Assembly (NCBI RefSeq): GCF_041260155.1
Contig: NC_091944.1
Span: 11,535,272-11,599,271, forward strand
Length of the DNA: 64,000 nucleotides
Reading direction: 5' to 3'
Source of the DNA: Ptychodera flava
Lineage: Eukaryota > Hemichordata > Enteropneusta > Ptychoderidae
Shown here: piece after piece, positions 1 through 14,209 of the stretch
How positions within the stretch are numbered: the first letter of the stretch is position 1
Layout: each line of letters opens with the position of its first letter
Notes under the pieces: model-generated
The model's database searches: none
The model's input: the letters and a program-made list of their open reading frames with translations, nothing else
What the model was told of the DNA's origin: nothing
Made by a program: the position numbers and the translations under genes

Positions 1-491
1 GGACGGTATTTTCTACGGCTTTTTATGGCTCATATGTCAACAGAGTATTATGGTTCATAGCTAAATGTCGTTTAACTGCACATGTGAATAGAATAAGCCC
101 ATGAAACAATGGCATAAGTATAGTGCTGTACGTACTTGGAGATGTTTAGAAAAATCCTCAACGGAGAGAAAATACAATGACCTGAACATACCGTTGAGCT
201 TTCAATTCCGACGATGAAAGGTCCGATGTACAGAAAACATTCCTTGAAACGCCAGAGACCGTGAGGTCTCCTAATGAGGAACCAAAAGAACTTTCGGCCA
301 TGTCCACTAAAACTTATATAACCCTCACATGAGCATGACAGAATCGGTTTTCGAGTGAATTTTTATGGCTTAGAACCAGTGCAACTATCCTCTCATGGAC
401 CACTCTGTACATGATCCTTTATATAAATCTTGTCTTAGATGCACAAATTCTGTGCGACGATCTAACAACGGTTGAATTTTCTTCATTCTTG

Positions 492-539
492 ATGATGATG
501 ATGATGATGATGACGATGATGATGATGATGATGATGACG
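492..539. repeat. (GAT)n microsatellite
   Basis: About 16 GAT units with two GAC interruptions. Confidence 0.9.
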
Positions 540-1504
540 TAAAAGGAATTTTTGATAACAATAGTTATCATGATTATTTCGTGTTATAGTATATTTGATT
601 TTTTTAAATAAATTCTTTGAATATAAATTTTATTTGTTCAAGAGGCCAATGGGCGAAACTCGGCAGTTTTCTGATACTGATAAACTGGAACGCACGCTTT
701 AGTAGAGCGCCATCAACGTTTGAAAGCTAACCTGCGACCAATCGTGACAACAGCGCTTTCACTGGGGCGCTTAGGCTGTCACTCAAGGAACTTAGGCTCC
801 CATCTAGCTGTTATCAATCTGCTATGGTTATTATTGTTTAATTAAACTAACAACAAAATAAAAGACAAAATGTCATTGTCATAGGCAAATACATCGCGTT
901 TGCTGGCGATCAAATTCATGATCCTCATCGTATCAGTTATGCAAATTGCCTGAATCCCGGACCTTGCAAGCGATGCGAAATCGGAGATATTACGCGTTAC
1001 AATCTGGATATTCAAGTACGCCAGAACATCAGGTCCATTGTGGAGGGTCATCGCCTGATTCAAATTCAAATTCAAATTGGATCAATCAAAAAGTTTGTTG
1101 CAAATAACTTGGATGCGCATCGGTCAGTGTACGTTGAGAAACGCTGTTTGATAGGTCCATTTTGAATTGAACAGTTTGCAGACGACCATTGAGATGTTGT
1201 TTCTTCTGAATCCAGAACACACAGTGTTGGTTCGGAGATTCATCAATTTCCAAATTTTGTGTTTCCCTTTTGTCTCTTTGACAAGAAAATCTCAACAGAC
1301 ATAAGGGTCTTTATAAGGAAGGTAAAAGCTGATCATCAAATATAATTTTCACGTGATTCCCTCGAGAAACTTACGATCTTTACCAAAAGGTGAAAATATA
1401 GATAAAGGTCAAGAGCGAAATAAAGTGACGCTATGTGACAATGCAAACTTCTCTAAGTTGTAAAAATACGTAGTATATCGTGGCTGAAAATTCCTAGATG
1501 GAGC

Positions 1505-1905
1505 CACAGGCGACCCAATAGGTTCTGAGTTTTTCACACTGTTTTCTCTATCATTTTCTCTTCTTTCTTCATGCTCTGAATGATCGGAATAAATAAAATA
1601 AATGGTTTATATAACCTAACCTAGCCTCTGTGACTCTTTATTTATTTTAAACTCCATTACAAGGACGTATATCTCTAATACACACATGCTGTAATAAATT
1701 AGTCAACACAACTAATTATGTTAATCCGTGGACTTATCAGGGGTTGGTCAACATCGGAAAGATAGTGATGTTAATGAAAAGGGGCGGCTAGGTTAGGCTA
1801 TATAAACCATTTATTTTATTATTCCGATCATTCAGAGCATGAAGAACAGAAGAAAATGATAGAGAAAACAGTGTGAAAAACTCAGAACCTATTGGGTCGC
1901 CTGTG
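1505..1905. repeat. Long inverted repeat (foldback), arms about 120 bp
   Basis: Arms 1505-1626 and 1786-1905 are reverse complements at roughly 95 percent identity by eye, separated by about 160 bp. Arm ends read CACAGGCGACCC outside and CCTAACCTAGCC inside. No coding capacity and no clear target duplication were seen. It looks like a foldback MITE or a local inverted duplication. Confidence 0.8.
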
Positions 1906-3685
1906 ATGGAGCCCACACTGATAATGTACATCCGGGCAATGACACCATTGCTGTGATTACGTTCCCATTCGTCGATGAAGCAGAGGACCCCACGCTTTAT
2001 TCTCGATGTTGGCAAGGAATGCCAAGATTGCAGATTGTTATGATGAGCACTGAGATAAATTAACTAACCATGACATCGAATTAGAAGTTCCTTTCGGTGC
2101 ATAACGCCACATAATTTGACAATAAGAAAAATTACATTGCATTGGCATTATCAGTGGAACTGTTTACTGCACCAGCCGAGAGTGATATTTTTAAAAATTC
2201 TTCAGCATTCTTCACAAAAACTGATCATTGAACAGAGAGGATATCACAGACTTAGAATTGCTTTTGTGATTTCTGTGGTTTATGAAGTAACTTAAATGGC
2301 ATTGTAAAGATGGCATACTGGTTCTGTTGACAAATTTACCACTGGTCATTGCGACCTGGTCTTTCAGAAGTAGAAAAAGAAACTGTATAATTTAACGTAC
2401 AGAACAGTGTTAAAAATATTAAAAGTTACATCTAATGGCCCTTGAGTATGAAATGTTTGTTCTCGTTCCCTGAAACATTTCCTTTGTCAGAGTGCCAACG
2501 ACAACTCTTGGATTTATGGCACTGCCTCGACCTGCTGACCTGTACGTAAACAATCGGCCATCGTTGCCATGACTCCTCAGTCATTTGACTTCCATCGTTC
2601 CGGACGGACAACATGCATGTTTGGGAATTTCCAATGGATAATCTCACTTATTTATAGTCATGGTGTAACGAGAAAGCCCCTCACAGTTGATTTCTTTCAC
2701 AGATAAGAAGTACGTATAAAAGTATTTCCATAAGTTCCAGGTTCGCTATATCTATGCGTAATGTGATGTGTAGCGGTGGAGCTTGAAAGTATGACGGTTT
2801 TATCGTGCTGCTTACAGGGTCAGAGTGTTTTCAATGGGACTGCACACTTATTCCTTAAGAGGCCAATACAAAGGAAAGACGATCGTGGCGCGCCACCATT
2901 GAATACATGACCCCTTGTCCGCATTGTAGAACGGGGACTGTGTGGCTGCCGTTCAGACGTCAGCATTCTAATTTGTCCTCAAAATACATACGCTTCACGT
3001 TTTCATCCTTGTTGTCTCGTTTAGTATATTTTAAGACAAATCATTAATTTAAAATTATATGTTTTCGAAATTACATGCAATTGCGCAAGAGGACAAACCG
3101 AACACATGCCAAAGCTTGTTCTCACTTAGTCACGTGACCGTTCTTTCTTACTCGTTTGGTGATGACCTCACTTTATTGTAATATAATGTATTGTCGCCAT
3201 TATCCAACGGATCCCATTTCTGTTTTGGGGGAATGATTTGAAAGTTATTAGCTGACGTATCAGGCCAGATGTATCAGCTCTCACTGTATCCCTTCAGGAT
3301 CGGCAATTATTCCAGTTTTCCGAACCGACTCAGAATAACAAACGCTAGTAAAACGTTACAGTCAACTGCACTCACGGCACTCATACACGTATGCCTACAA
3401 GCCTGCAGTAAAATAGTATCAACCGAAAACACAATACCTGTATTGAGCATATGTTGTTTTGTTGTTTGCTCGATGACCTTCCACACAAGAATCGGCGAAC
3501 TTTAACCTTATTCTGGCGAAAGTGTCGTAATCAGCAAAATTGTCAACAGTGCGTGAGAGGGGTTTACCGAATGGAAGTGACGATGTCGAAATGGGTTCGT
3601 TACCAGTAAAAGTCGAACATGTTTTGTCGTGAAGCTCGTTTTAATTTTAGTGGAGATTATTCAGTCTAGTGTTCACTACGGTGGT

Positions 3686-6600
3686 ATGTCAACAAACTCT
3701 GATCAACGAGGGAACGAGGGAGAATCTGTAAGGTATGTTTATCAGAAACGTTCAGTCCGAGACAGGCGGGTTTTCGACGCAAATTCAAAAAGAAAGCGAG
3801 GCTGCACTGCACTGTGCTGCATGCCAGCTACATACTGTAAGCGATTTGGTTTCAATACTAGGTAACTGCACGTCTGTGTCAACGTATATTGCAACGTTTG
3901 GATAGTAATACCACACGCCGCTCTGATTTCACTCACGAATTCAATCAAGTATTACAGCAGTTAATTTATGCACTTGTTGATATTACCTTATTAGCTTAGG
4001 TGTCTCTCAAACGGGTCAGCTGTGACCAAATACATACTTGTATGAATAATGTGAGTGGCACGCGTCAGCTTATGCCTTCAAGAAAACAGTCGATAGGTGC
4101 GCGGCGCGGCGTGCCATGCTCCCTTTAAAGAAGACCTGAGAAGAGACTGCATGTTGTGTTAAATAGCATTGCTTTCTGTAGTTTTACTAGTATACCATTC
4201 TATAGGTAACGAGTGACAAGAGAACGCGAGAAATTTCACAAGGTGCTATACGTTGTGTTGTCGACTTTTGCTTGTGTTGTCCTCGGCACCATTTCTAAGA
4301 TGCAAAACATTCTGCGCTGGGGTTCCCCTCAAACGGTGAACTTGCCTCGTGTGGCATGTCCCGATTAAAGTGTGATTAACTCTGATGGGTTTCGACAAGG
4401 GGGTTTTCCCCATACACATTAGTGTGGCAATTCTTCATGTCTATCAACGGCGCTATCGTAGAGGGCGCAGTTAAACAATGTCCATAGGTTCGAGCAGCCG
4501 AAGGCTAGAGAGAATTCCATATTTTCTGGAAAGCCTGTGAAAGATACTACACCGATATTTCAAGTTTTTTTAAAAGCTTTTATATCTTATACTGGCCGCA
4601 AGAGTTTGACCTTATCCTTTGCAGACGTTTAGAAATCAGCGCACAAAGAAGGACACAGGTTGACGGACACAGAATAAAGAGAGAACAGTGTTTATTGCGC
4701 ATGGCTTAATGTGGTGACAGTGTAAATATTGTTTATTGTACAGTTACAATGCAGCGTTTTGTGCTCATGAAAGAGTACACATCATTGTACGCAAATTTCA
4801 ATCGAATCAGACCGATTGTCAACATGACCTCCTTTTGACGGGTCAAGTCCCAAGGTCTTTTACAGCAAACATGTTACACGAAACCCTTTACATATAAATT
4901 AAAGTCTTTCGAATACGGAAGAATTACAGACGATTTCCCATCATTTCGAGAAGCTTGTACTTTCAACGATCAAATAAATTCCAAATCAAGAAAGACTCAC
5001 CTCAGTTTCAATCCAGATTCAATACAGAACCTGATTAAATGATTTCTACATCTGCTTGTGTTACACTACGGATTTATATCATTGTGTCAAATATCGAAAC
5101 TTTACACCGAAGTGTCTAAGAAGAGCGTGAAAGAGAAGACGGCCTGCTGAAAGCGTTCTTATTTATACCATATCAAAGGTTCTCAAGATTTTAGGTCATC
5201 TTACTACAAAGTCATTTGTTTGAAAATGTTACAGGAAAATGCGAATGTCTCGAAAGAATTTGTTTATGTCGAACCTCTATGCCGGAATTTATCTTACAGA
5301 TGCAATTTGTGTTATGGCATATTTTGTGTGTGTGTTTATGCAACGTATTAATTGAAACGTAAAGCTATTGTATTTATGCACGCAGTCTTGCTCGCTCCGT
5401 CCTTGTGTCTGTATGCATGCAATCACGTATTCCAAACTATATATAGTCTATGCATAGTATAGCTTATGAAGCCACTATCTGAACCGTCATGTTGGTTTCA
5501 TTAATAAACGTTTATGGAAATGCAAATAGTGAATTGTTTGAATCCCATAAAGCTTGCTAAAGACTGCTACATTTTAGAATATCCGGACACAGAAACAAAT
5601 CATATAGTGTTTAGAGCAAACCCTATTAATTACACTTATCATTCCTTTTGCTTTCAGACAATGTCGAAATGAAGAACAACTGTGGCGAAAATGTATCATA
5701 GTGTCCGGTAATGTCCTCGCTCTCGCCTGTGTGGGTTTTAATTATGGACTCTGGCCACTCATTGCGGATTTACGGACATTTAATGAAGGGACAGAGCTCG
5801 ACCCAAAATGGATTGTCTACACAAACATCGCAGTGACTGGCTTGTCGGGTAATATATCACATTTTCTATTGAAGCTTTGAACAATGTAGAACTGAATGAC
5901 TAAAATTTGGCCACTCTACTGTTATGTGACCTTTAGCTATTTATCTGCTTACATTAAGGAAAACAGTAGCTGAATAGCCATCAACACAATCGACTTTGAT
6001 ATCCCATGTCCCAAGAGGAGGATAAATTTTCAGAAAATAAATCACTATGTGTGTTTGTATCGTTCAAAGCAGTTTAATGTGATTTAACTGTTGAAAATGT
6101 AGAGCTCAACTAGACTGTAAAATAGTGGACCCTTCCTACGCTACAGTATAATTCAAAATTGTCGTAGTAGTATATTTTTGTGTTTATTCGCCATTAAAAG
6201 CGCCCTCAGACAATTACTGATTACTGTGATGAGGAGCATGTGGCACATGGTAGAAGGCGTGTCCTTTACACCCAATGCGATTAATGAATAATGCAAATTT
6301 GAACAATCACAAGAAATTAGTTAATGAATACTCAAAGTTGTTTGCGGCTAAAGGACTGTCGATTTTGAACATCGAGTAAACAAAGGTTAGTCGGTCATAA
6401 TTTTTAACAGACTAAATCATTATATACCTTTTCTCACTTGTAGTCACTCTGAAAATCAAACAAGATGATACGATTCATCAGACTGTCTTATTTTTCTGTG
6501 ATTTCTACAGCACTGATCGCGTGTTTGTTGACACTTAGACTTGGTACGCGCAAGGTTGTATTCACCGGAGCCGTACTTTCAACAACAGGTTTATTCGTAT

Positions 6601-8240
6601 CAGCTCTATCAAAAAGTGTACGATTCTCCTGTTTTACATATGGCGGCATCACAGGTAAGCCCACGTTTAATATTTCAATATCATGATCACTCGCTTAATT
6701 AATATTTTATCATATTCACCATTTCAATATACGCATTTTATTGGCAGTATCTCTTTTTCTATGCTCTCTTGCAGGTGTCGGCTATGGGTTTACACTTTCT
6801 CCAAGCCTGGCTTTACTATTTGCCTGCTTCAACAATCGACGCGGTCTCCTGTACTCCGTGCCCTTTCTAGGCACAGCGGCATCGCTGTCTGCACTTCCGT
6901 TGCTAATATGTCATGTGACGGAAGCTTACAGCCGGTCCAGTGTGTTTTTGATTCTGGCCGCAACGAATGCACACCTGGCCGTCTTTGCAACACTTTTTAA
7001 GTCGCCAAGACACAGGACTGGTAACACAGGACCCAGATCATTATCCAGTAAGTCCATCAAAGATCTTGTTTCTAGTAGCAAGCGGCAGGTTTTCTTGGCG
7101 TCGATGTTCTTCGTTGGTGCTGCCTTCAACACCTTTGTTCTACATTTACCCGAGATTTTCAAGGACAACGGAGTTGAAGAAGGGGATCTAACGTGGCTGA
7201 TGATGGCGTGTGGTGTATCTGTCGCAGTTGGCTTGACGTTCACAGGGTTAACAGGACTGTGCAAGAAAAATGAAGGACACTACGCCTCCTCTCTCCTGAT
7301 GATCTCTACCTTGTTGGCAGCCATCGCAGGATTCATAAGTATGTTACCAAAGTCTTTGACGGCTCTCTACATTTTGTCTGCTGGAATAGGTTTATCGTCA
7401 GGAGTGTACCTGCCTTCTCTGTTCATTCTGATGGAGTGCAATCGTTCCCTGAACACTCCCATTCCCGCATCTCTCGGCGTTGGGCTTCTACTATTCGCTG
7501 TTGGCGCCCTCATCGGAATGTATTTAGGAGGTGAGTGTACATATCATGGTTGACACAGTTTAAAGTGTAATATCGTTGACGTGGGTTGAATAGAAAGACA
7601 GCTTGTCGTGAGGTTTTAGAGTCTCATGTATAGACAAAGATGAACACGTTTTAACTGCATAAAAAGTTGTACTGAAATAGCCGCAGTATTTGATATAGTC
7701 GAACATAAAAATGTTATTTCTGACGTGAAATAGCAAAGTTATGTTCCAGCGTTGAATGAGATTATATTTTCTACGGAACAAATGAAACATAACAATCTAA
7801 GTGTTGGTTCGTGTGTTTCATTAATTTCAGATTTCCTTATCGACGCGACTGACTACCTTTACAGTTCGTACATTCTCAGTGCAGTGATGATGGTCATCGT
7901 GTTCGCGCTGCTGTTTCTCACAAGACGTTCAAAAGCAGATGATGGACCACAGAAAGAAGGGGAGTCACGTGATTCGGACGAAGACAGGGGAAGGGTGGAA
8001 GCTAACTTAGCATTGGCAAACCGTCCTGCAGCTGCTAGCGTGGACACAGTGACCAGACCTTCGGCCAACTTTTCTGACTTTGCATCGATCCTTGGAAAGC
8101 AAAACACTTTTCATATCAATGAATTTCACGTGCATTTACACGGACCATCCGGGGATCAGAGTCAAGCCACTCCGGTCAGAGCAGTCTCGGACGTCAAATT
8201 TAAACGATTTTTATCTCTTCCCAAAGAAATTGAATTTTGA
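3686..8240 (+). CDS. Unit 1: SLC16/MCT-like MFS transporter, five exons
   Basis: Exons are 3686-3732, 5658-5848, 6511-6654, 6775-7530 and 7831-8240, and they join in frame to 515 residues ending in TGA. All introns are GT-AG, with phases 2,1,1,1. The soluble start reads MSTNSDQRGNEGESVR. TM1 is about residues 29-51, with the family motif FNYGLW. Exon 3 ends TYGGITG and exon 4 opens GVGYGFTLSPSLALLFACF, matching the SLC16 TM3-TM5 region (TYG..TG.G.G...PS.....YF). TM12 lies in the last exon, about residues 388-410. The family moves small organic acids or related solutes across membranes; the substrate here is unknown. This is the most diverged unit: exon 4 is shorter (756 nt) because the acidic TM6-7 loop of units 2-4 is reduced. 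The roughly 100-residue hydrophilic tail carries a histidine-rich alternating stretch, FHINEFHVHLHG. The start was chosen because an in-frame ATG in exon 1 ends in the same phase as the other units; the phase match supports it. The exon 1 call is the least certain part. Confidence 0.8.
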
Positions 8241-9667
8241 ATCAATATTCATAAATGTCAAGAACTTATCTTTGGCTCCCATGAATGATTAAAGGAACGA
8301 ACGAACGATTGAGCAAATCAATGTAAATATTTTAACGATATGTGTCAGTGCCCTCCATATAGTGGTGTATACCATCTGTGTAAAACTAATTTTTATATGA
8401 AAATGAGTGTCATATATATCACCAAATGCATACAAATATTTATAAGGAATCTCAAGTTGATACATCAATAGAACTATGGCGACACTAAATTTTGCCAATT
8501 TCTTTACGACTTAAAGTAATAATATGTTTTATTCTATGTCACAAAGAGTAGATGTCAAATTTATTTCCCAAATGACGGGTTGAAAGTCGACTTATTACTG
8601 AAGGCTGGACCTTTCTTATCTCAGTCACTGAGAAGCAATTAAGGTGGCTGGAAAGGCTATTTTTGCACCAATTCTTTCTCAGAGTTCATGTCAAGTTTCA
8701 AGTGTTAGAATCAAGATATTTAGTTCAAAATTTCAGGATAACTCCCTTACTTAATACTTTCTCCAAAGAATATAAAAATTGTATATTTGCAGCCACGATT
8801 TTGAAATATGACACCAGTAAATATTAAAATTTAATTTTTCATATTTTTTTACATATTTGATTTAATAATATTGGATAGTATTAATATTACCAAATTAGTT
8901 ATAAATATGTTGACACTATTAATTGTAAGATTTGTATGGCAGGATTTGTAAATAAAATGTCGTTTTATGATTTTACATGGGTTTACATATCAAAAAATTG
9001 TTAAAAATTCTTTCAAATTTCAAAATGTGATTTTTCAAAAAGTACTTCAAATACAAAAAAAATGTGCCATACATATCTTATCTGTAACCTTGTTAATAGG
9101 CTGTAAAAATTCCATGTCCAAATCTCATTCAATGGTTGGATTAAATTGGTATATAATTATGTGAGGAAAACTGTTATTCTGTCAAAAAATGTTGAAAAAA
9201 GCCATATTTGCACCCTCTTTTTGAAGTCACATCTCACTTTTGACACCTCTTTGACACTCAAAGAATCTAAAATGCATTTACAATAGCAGTCACTCACTCT
9301 GAATGCAAGCTACGCCTTGTCAAACTTTCCTGAAAAACAGCAAATTATGACTTTCCTTTTTAACGAATTCCTCCGATTTACAGCAACCTGTATACGGTGA
9401 GTTTTTATAACCACCGCCGAGTACGCTACACAATGCATTATATTATTCATATTAATATTGATATTTATGTTATTAAATTATTGTTTTATTTTAGGAAATA
9501 TTTAAAAACATTAGTAACAGGCCAGTATTTTATGATATGTAAATGTAATGGATTTACATGTAACTGTTGTTGAATGTTTTCAAACGTGTTCTGTGTTCGA
9601 CATGGCATTGCTGTACCGTAATAAACAATCAGCTTGAAATCGCCGTCCACGACGGGTTCTGCTTGTC

Positions 9668-9668
<1 letters not shown>

Positions 9669-9731
<63 letters not shown>

Positions 9732-9732
9732 C
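9669..9732. repeat. (GA)n microsatellite
   Basis: A GA tract with two AG phase slips. Confidence 0.9.
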
Positions 9733-10604
9733 GCAATACTGGCATGACTGGCAAAATCTCTATACGGAACCATTCTCGTCTGGCAATGTAACTGTAAGCT
9801 GGTTGGATGAAAATGATTTCAAACTATTGTAAGTATCCGTTTTAGCCCTTACACAAACGAGTTATATAATTTGTAAGTGATTTTAATAACTCACAGGTAA
9901 TTAAATGCCAAAATTTAGACTTTGACACGTAGGTGGACGTCATCCACTATCATGAACTAGTGGACAATACATTCCTTTCTTGAACTGTTGCAGTCATAGA
10001 CTGTCGGACCTATTCTGTATCGCCGTCGTTTGCTTTTATTCTATGCGAATGTCGACGGCTGGAATCCCAGTGAATCGGTTCTAGTCGTTCCTATTTGTTA
10101 ATTTTATATGCTTTTGTTTCAACTGATTATTCATTTTTAGTGATTCATGTTTTCTCTTGATAAATTGAAAGACTTAAATGTTTGCCCAAACTTTCCCCAA
10201 GGAATCTCTAAAACATTATCTTTCAAAATCAAGCCTTTGATAAAAAAACCAGGGACATCGTGCAAATTTTGGTAATAGAATCACAAATTACCATAACTTT
10301 ACCGACATTTAAAATTCATAATGACAGCTATATGCACGATGTATTAACTGTATGGGGAAAATCTAGAGTTCGATTTCCACACATACGTAGCAATATTGCT
10401 AAATTGATGAAGGTGTATGATGTAAGCTCAGGAAGAATAATGAAATTATTCATCAGTATCACCTCTTCTACTCTAGCCAACTTGATTTTACGCTCCCATA
10501 TATGCATATGTATATATGCAAATGGGAGGTATTCGTATAAGGTGGAAAAATGGCGTCTGTGTGTATGTATGTAAGTATGTATGTATGTCTGTTAGTCCGT
10601 CCGG

Positions 10605-11480
10605 ATCAAAAACTCCTAAACCGTAGCACCTACTGTCCTAGTATTTGGTGTACAGGTGCACCTAGGGATGGAGATGTGAATTTGTTCAAATGAACTTGTC
10701 AGTGCCAAAAATATGCAAATGAGGGGAAAAAAGGAAAAATCCTGCAAATGGCTAATACTCAGTAAGCATTGGTCAGATTTGGTTGAAACTTGGTATGCAG
10801 ATTTCTTTAGGTATTCTAAATTATGTGTGCACAAATTGGGATGAAATTTGCATGTTTGTATTTTTAGGGTATTTTTTCCGTTTTTAGTCAAAAATCTTGT
10901 TCTCTGAAATCCCTCGTCTGATTGCTATGAAACTTAATATTCATGTTCCTCAGAATGACCTCAGTCATGCTTGTACAAATTGTATTGATATTGTCATATT
11001 TGTAATTGGGGGCAATTTTCCAAATTTTTGATAAAATTTTTTTAATCCAAAAACTGCTGATTTGATAGCTTTGATACATGTATTTTGTATACAGGTATCT
11101 AAGATTAATCTCAATATAATGTATTGAAGGTATGTTGAAACTGGCAATTTTTTTATTTTTGGGGGCAATTTTTGCCTTTTTTGGTCAAAAAATTTTTCTC
11201 CTAAAACTTCTGATCTGGTAGCTTTGATATCTAGTGTACAGGTTCCTAGGGTTTATGTTAATTAGATATATTTAAAATTAGGATGAAATCTGCAATTTTG
11301 TATTTTGGGGGGCAATTTTTCTCATTTTTGGTCAAAAATTTGTTTCTCAAAATTTACCAGTCTGATTGCTTTGATATTTAGTAAACCGGTCCTTAGGGTT
11401 TTTTTTAATAAGATATATTGAAATTAAGTTGAAATCCGGAATTTTGAATTTTTGGGACAACTTTGCGAAACTTTCAGTTT
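10605..11480. repeat. Degenerate satellite-like tandem repeat, about 145-bp unit
   Basis: Recurring blocks (GGTCAAAAATTT, CTGATCTGGTAGCTTTGATAT, GTACAGGTTCCTAGGG, GGGGCAATTTT) appear at about 10610, 10885, 11040, 11190 and 11330. Copies are diverged from each other. A (GTAT)n tract precedes it at 10561-10590. Confidence 0.6.
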
Positions 11481-14209
11481 TACTGGGATATCTTTCATTT
11501 TGTATTTTAAGATTTTTTTGGTAATTTATACCTACTGGAACTAAGAGTATATAATGTGGTGATTTAGTAAGCATTTGATATGGTAAACTGTATTTGGTGT
11601 TGAAATGCGGAAAAAAATTCTGGCAGATTTTGAAAAAATTCCAAACAAATGCCAATAAAAAAATTCAGCCAGAGAAGGTTTGACAAAAAAAAAGGTGAGA
11701 GAGTGGAGAAAAAAGAATGTACAATGGATCGGATAAAAAAGATAATGTACCTCATCGATCTTCCAGACACCATCCCTTATCAAATGGTCCACCCCGATGT
11801 ATTTTTGTGCACAATTAACCATGCAGTGTATTTTAGTTATTAAGATGTCAAGTTAGGTAAGGATTTGAAAGGAATAGTCAAGTTCACCACAGTTTAACTT
11901 TATCTCTTGTGTCATCATCCTTGTGTATTGGTTTGTAAGTTGTTCCAGATGTGGATGTACCAGCTGTTCTGGAAGAAAACAATGTTTATTTTTTCCTGTA
12001 GGTTTCTGAGTTGATGATTGTATGTTGAAATTTCTCCATGTATCTGGTGTATGGGCAAAGTGTAAACATTGGTTGCATGTCATGTATTTCAGTCTATGTC
12101 AAATATTGTAAATGAAAAATAAGAACAGTTTACTGTGTGCTTGTAAAAGATAACATATTTGTCAATACATAAACTGCCTTGCAGATTGATTGTCTTAAAG
12201 ATTATCACAGAAGTAGAAAAGGAAAAGAAACTAATCAAATTGCTGTAACATATTCACTCTCAGTGCCTGTATAGGCCTATACTTAACTATTTTATCATTA
12301 CATTCAGCTGTTTGTTATATCTGTATCACTCTCCATGGGCCAAGGCACACTTGGGGTCATGTCATCACTCTGTGCCAGTCTGTGTATGTCAGTCTGTCTG
12401 TATATGTATGTCCATGTTTCATACAATTGTTGACTTGTTTTGATAACTGTATGGGAGCAAACAGTGATGTTGTCACTATTTTGTTTTGGAAATACTTCCC
12501 TATCGTAAATGCCCGGACAGTGGTGAAGAGGCTAAGACATAGGGTGAAAGGAAAATGAAAAAGCCAAAATGTTAGCCCTACTGTGAGGACGTTAAAAGGA
12601 CAATACTGCTATTTTTTTCCTTATGGGGGCATTTTGTTGTGCATATTTTCGCAGGTTGTTTGTTTGCTTCTTTGAGCATTGCTCAGAAATTCTTCTGTCA
12701 ATACTGCTTCAAGTTGTATCTGTAATTTCTCTATTATTGTAGACAGTTTGTAAAATCTAGACTTATCAGTAACAATCATTATGCAACTAGTGGGAGATTT
12801 TGCTAAAACAAAATCGCTCGTCGCCAACGTAGCTTCGTCAAAATAATCGAAGGAACAATATTTTTTCTCTGATCTGATTGCTGTCTTACATGAACCACTT
12901 ATTTACGATACCTTGCAAAGCAGAGCCTGACACTGGGCAAAGGTCATAGCATTTTCATAGACAACTTTTAGAACAGTAATTTATTTTGGTATTTTGTTTT
13001 CGACAATTTTGTTCGCAAGTCGATGATAATGTGTGACTACTGACAGACGCTGTGGTAAATTTAATGATAATATTGGAAGTTAATTCATGTATGCCGGCAT
13101 TGGTATGTAGCAGCTAGGAGCAGCTTAGTCGGGATACTACGGTCATGTTTTAAGAGACAGGTAAGGTTACGTATTGTATGTAATGGGTCTCTTTTGGACT
13201 GAACTACTTTGTGGTATTTTATGAAACAATATGATTCAGTGGATTGTTTCCGCTTACAAATCAGTGGTACATTAGGATTACCGAGCTTTCATAAATACAA
13301 ATGTAAGAGGCGTTTACAATCCATTGGTTTTACTGTATCAAATATATGATTTATAAGGTTAATACCTGCTACCCACGTTTTTGTACAGGCCAATAGGGCG
13401 TGTTATGTCGACGGAACACTTCCATTGGGTACAATCTGACTGCAATTTTAACAGCTATGCTGCTAACACATACAAACTCCTATGTTTTTGCAAGCTACCT
13501 GTTCATTTTTGCCGTACACCATAAAACATGGAATGAGCCTGAACAACTGGCTGGTACTTTTAACAACTTATATGATTGATCAATCAACATGGTTTAGAGC
13601 TGAGTGGATGCCCGACTTAGAGAGTGAAAAATGTAATAATTTTAAGAATGAGAGACTACATCCATACAACCCCCCACGAAAATATGTAATGTCAATGAAA
13701 AGTAAGCGGACATATGTGTATTTGTCAAGGCAAATTAGTGTGACGCAAAACTGTTTCCATGCCAAGTTAAACGCAGTCGTCCTTCAATAAAAATACGTCA
13801 TCATTATGAATTCACGGAGATTGATTGGTTTACGAGTCTGGTAATCATAAAAACAACACAGCCATGATGAAAATTCCCCTTCTATAGTCATTGTGTCACA
13901 CCGTGTAAGTACGCAAATTGAGGTCATTCTGGGATACTCAGACTTTGAGGACGTATACGGACGGACCTGTTCATGCACGGTCGGCTCACCAACTGGAATT
14001 TCTAGGTTCAGCGCCTTTGCAGATTTGAAAGCTGAAAAGTACTTTTTTGTGAAATATTCACTGCATGGAATTCAACCCGTAACCTCAATTAACGTCGCGC
14101 ACATCGTAAAATTGTGTACAGAGGGGGTCATCGGGCCTGGTAGATCGAAAATTCGGCTCCCAGACTGGGACGGAACCTTGGAATTTAGCAAAAAGTGATT
14201 ACTTTGGGT

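Larger units (their letters stand above)
1..3685. other. Upstream region without a supported gene
   Basis: Holds the (GAT)n tract and the 1505-1905 inverted repeat. Two adjacent minus-strand frames (842-1075 and 1086-1295) have protein-like composition but no splice or family support. The unit 1 promoter must lie near the right end. Confidence 0.5.
8241..14209. other. Gap between units 1 and 2
   Basis: AT-rich, with a (GA)n tract at 9669 and the satellite-like array at 10605-11480. A block just before unit 2 (GACTTTGAGGACGTATACGG, about 13944) resembles one before unit 4 (about 35589) and may be promoter or 5' UTR. No gene was seen. Confidence 0.5.

Noticed and set aside
842-1295. Two adjacent minus-strand frames with protein-like composition
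   Set aside because: No recognised family, no splice pairing and in-frame breaks; may be an exon of a gene outside the window but cannot be supported.
9486-9791. Frames rich in RERERE or SLSLSL over GA tracts (also at 17.4, 28.4, 34.0 and 53.0 kb)
   Set aside because: They are translations of (GA)n microsatellites on the two strands; no other coding signal.
12621-12827. Minus-strand frame of 68 codons with helical composition
   Set aside because: Short, isolated, with no start context or homology I can name.
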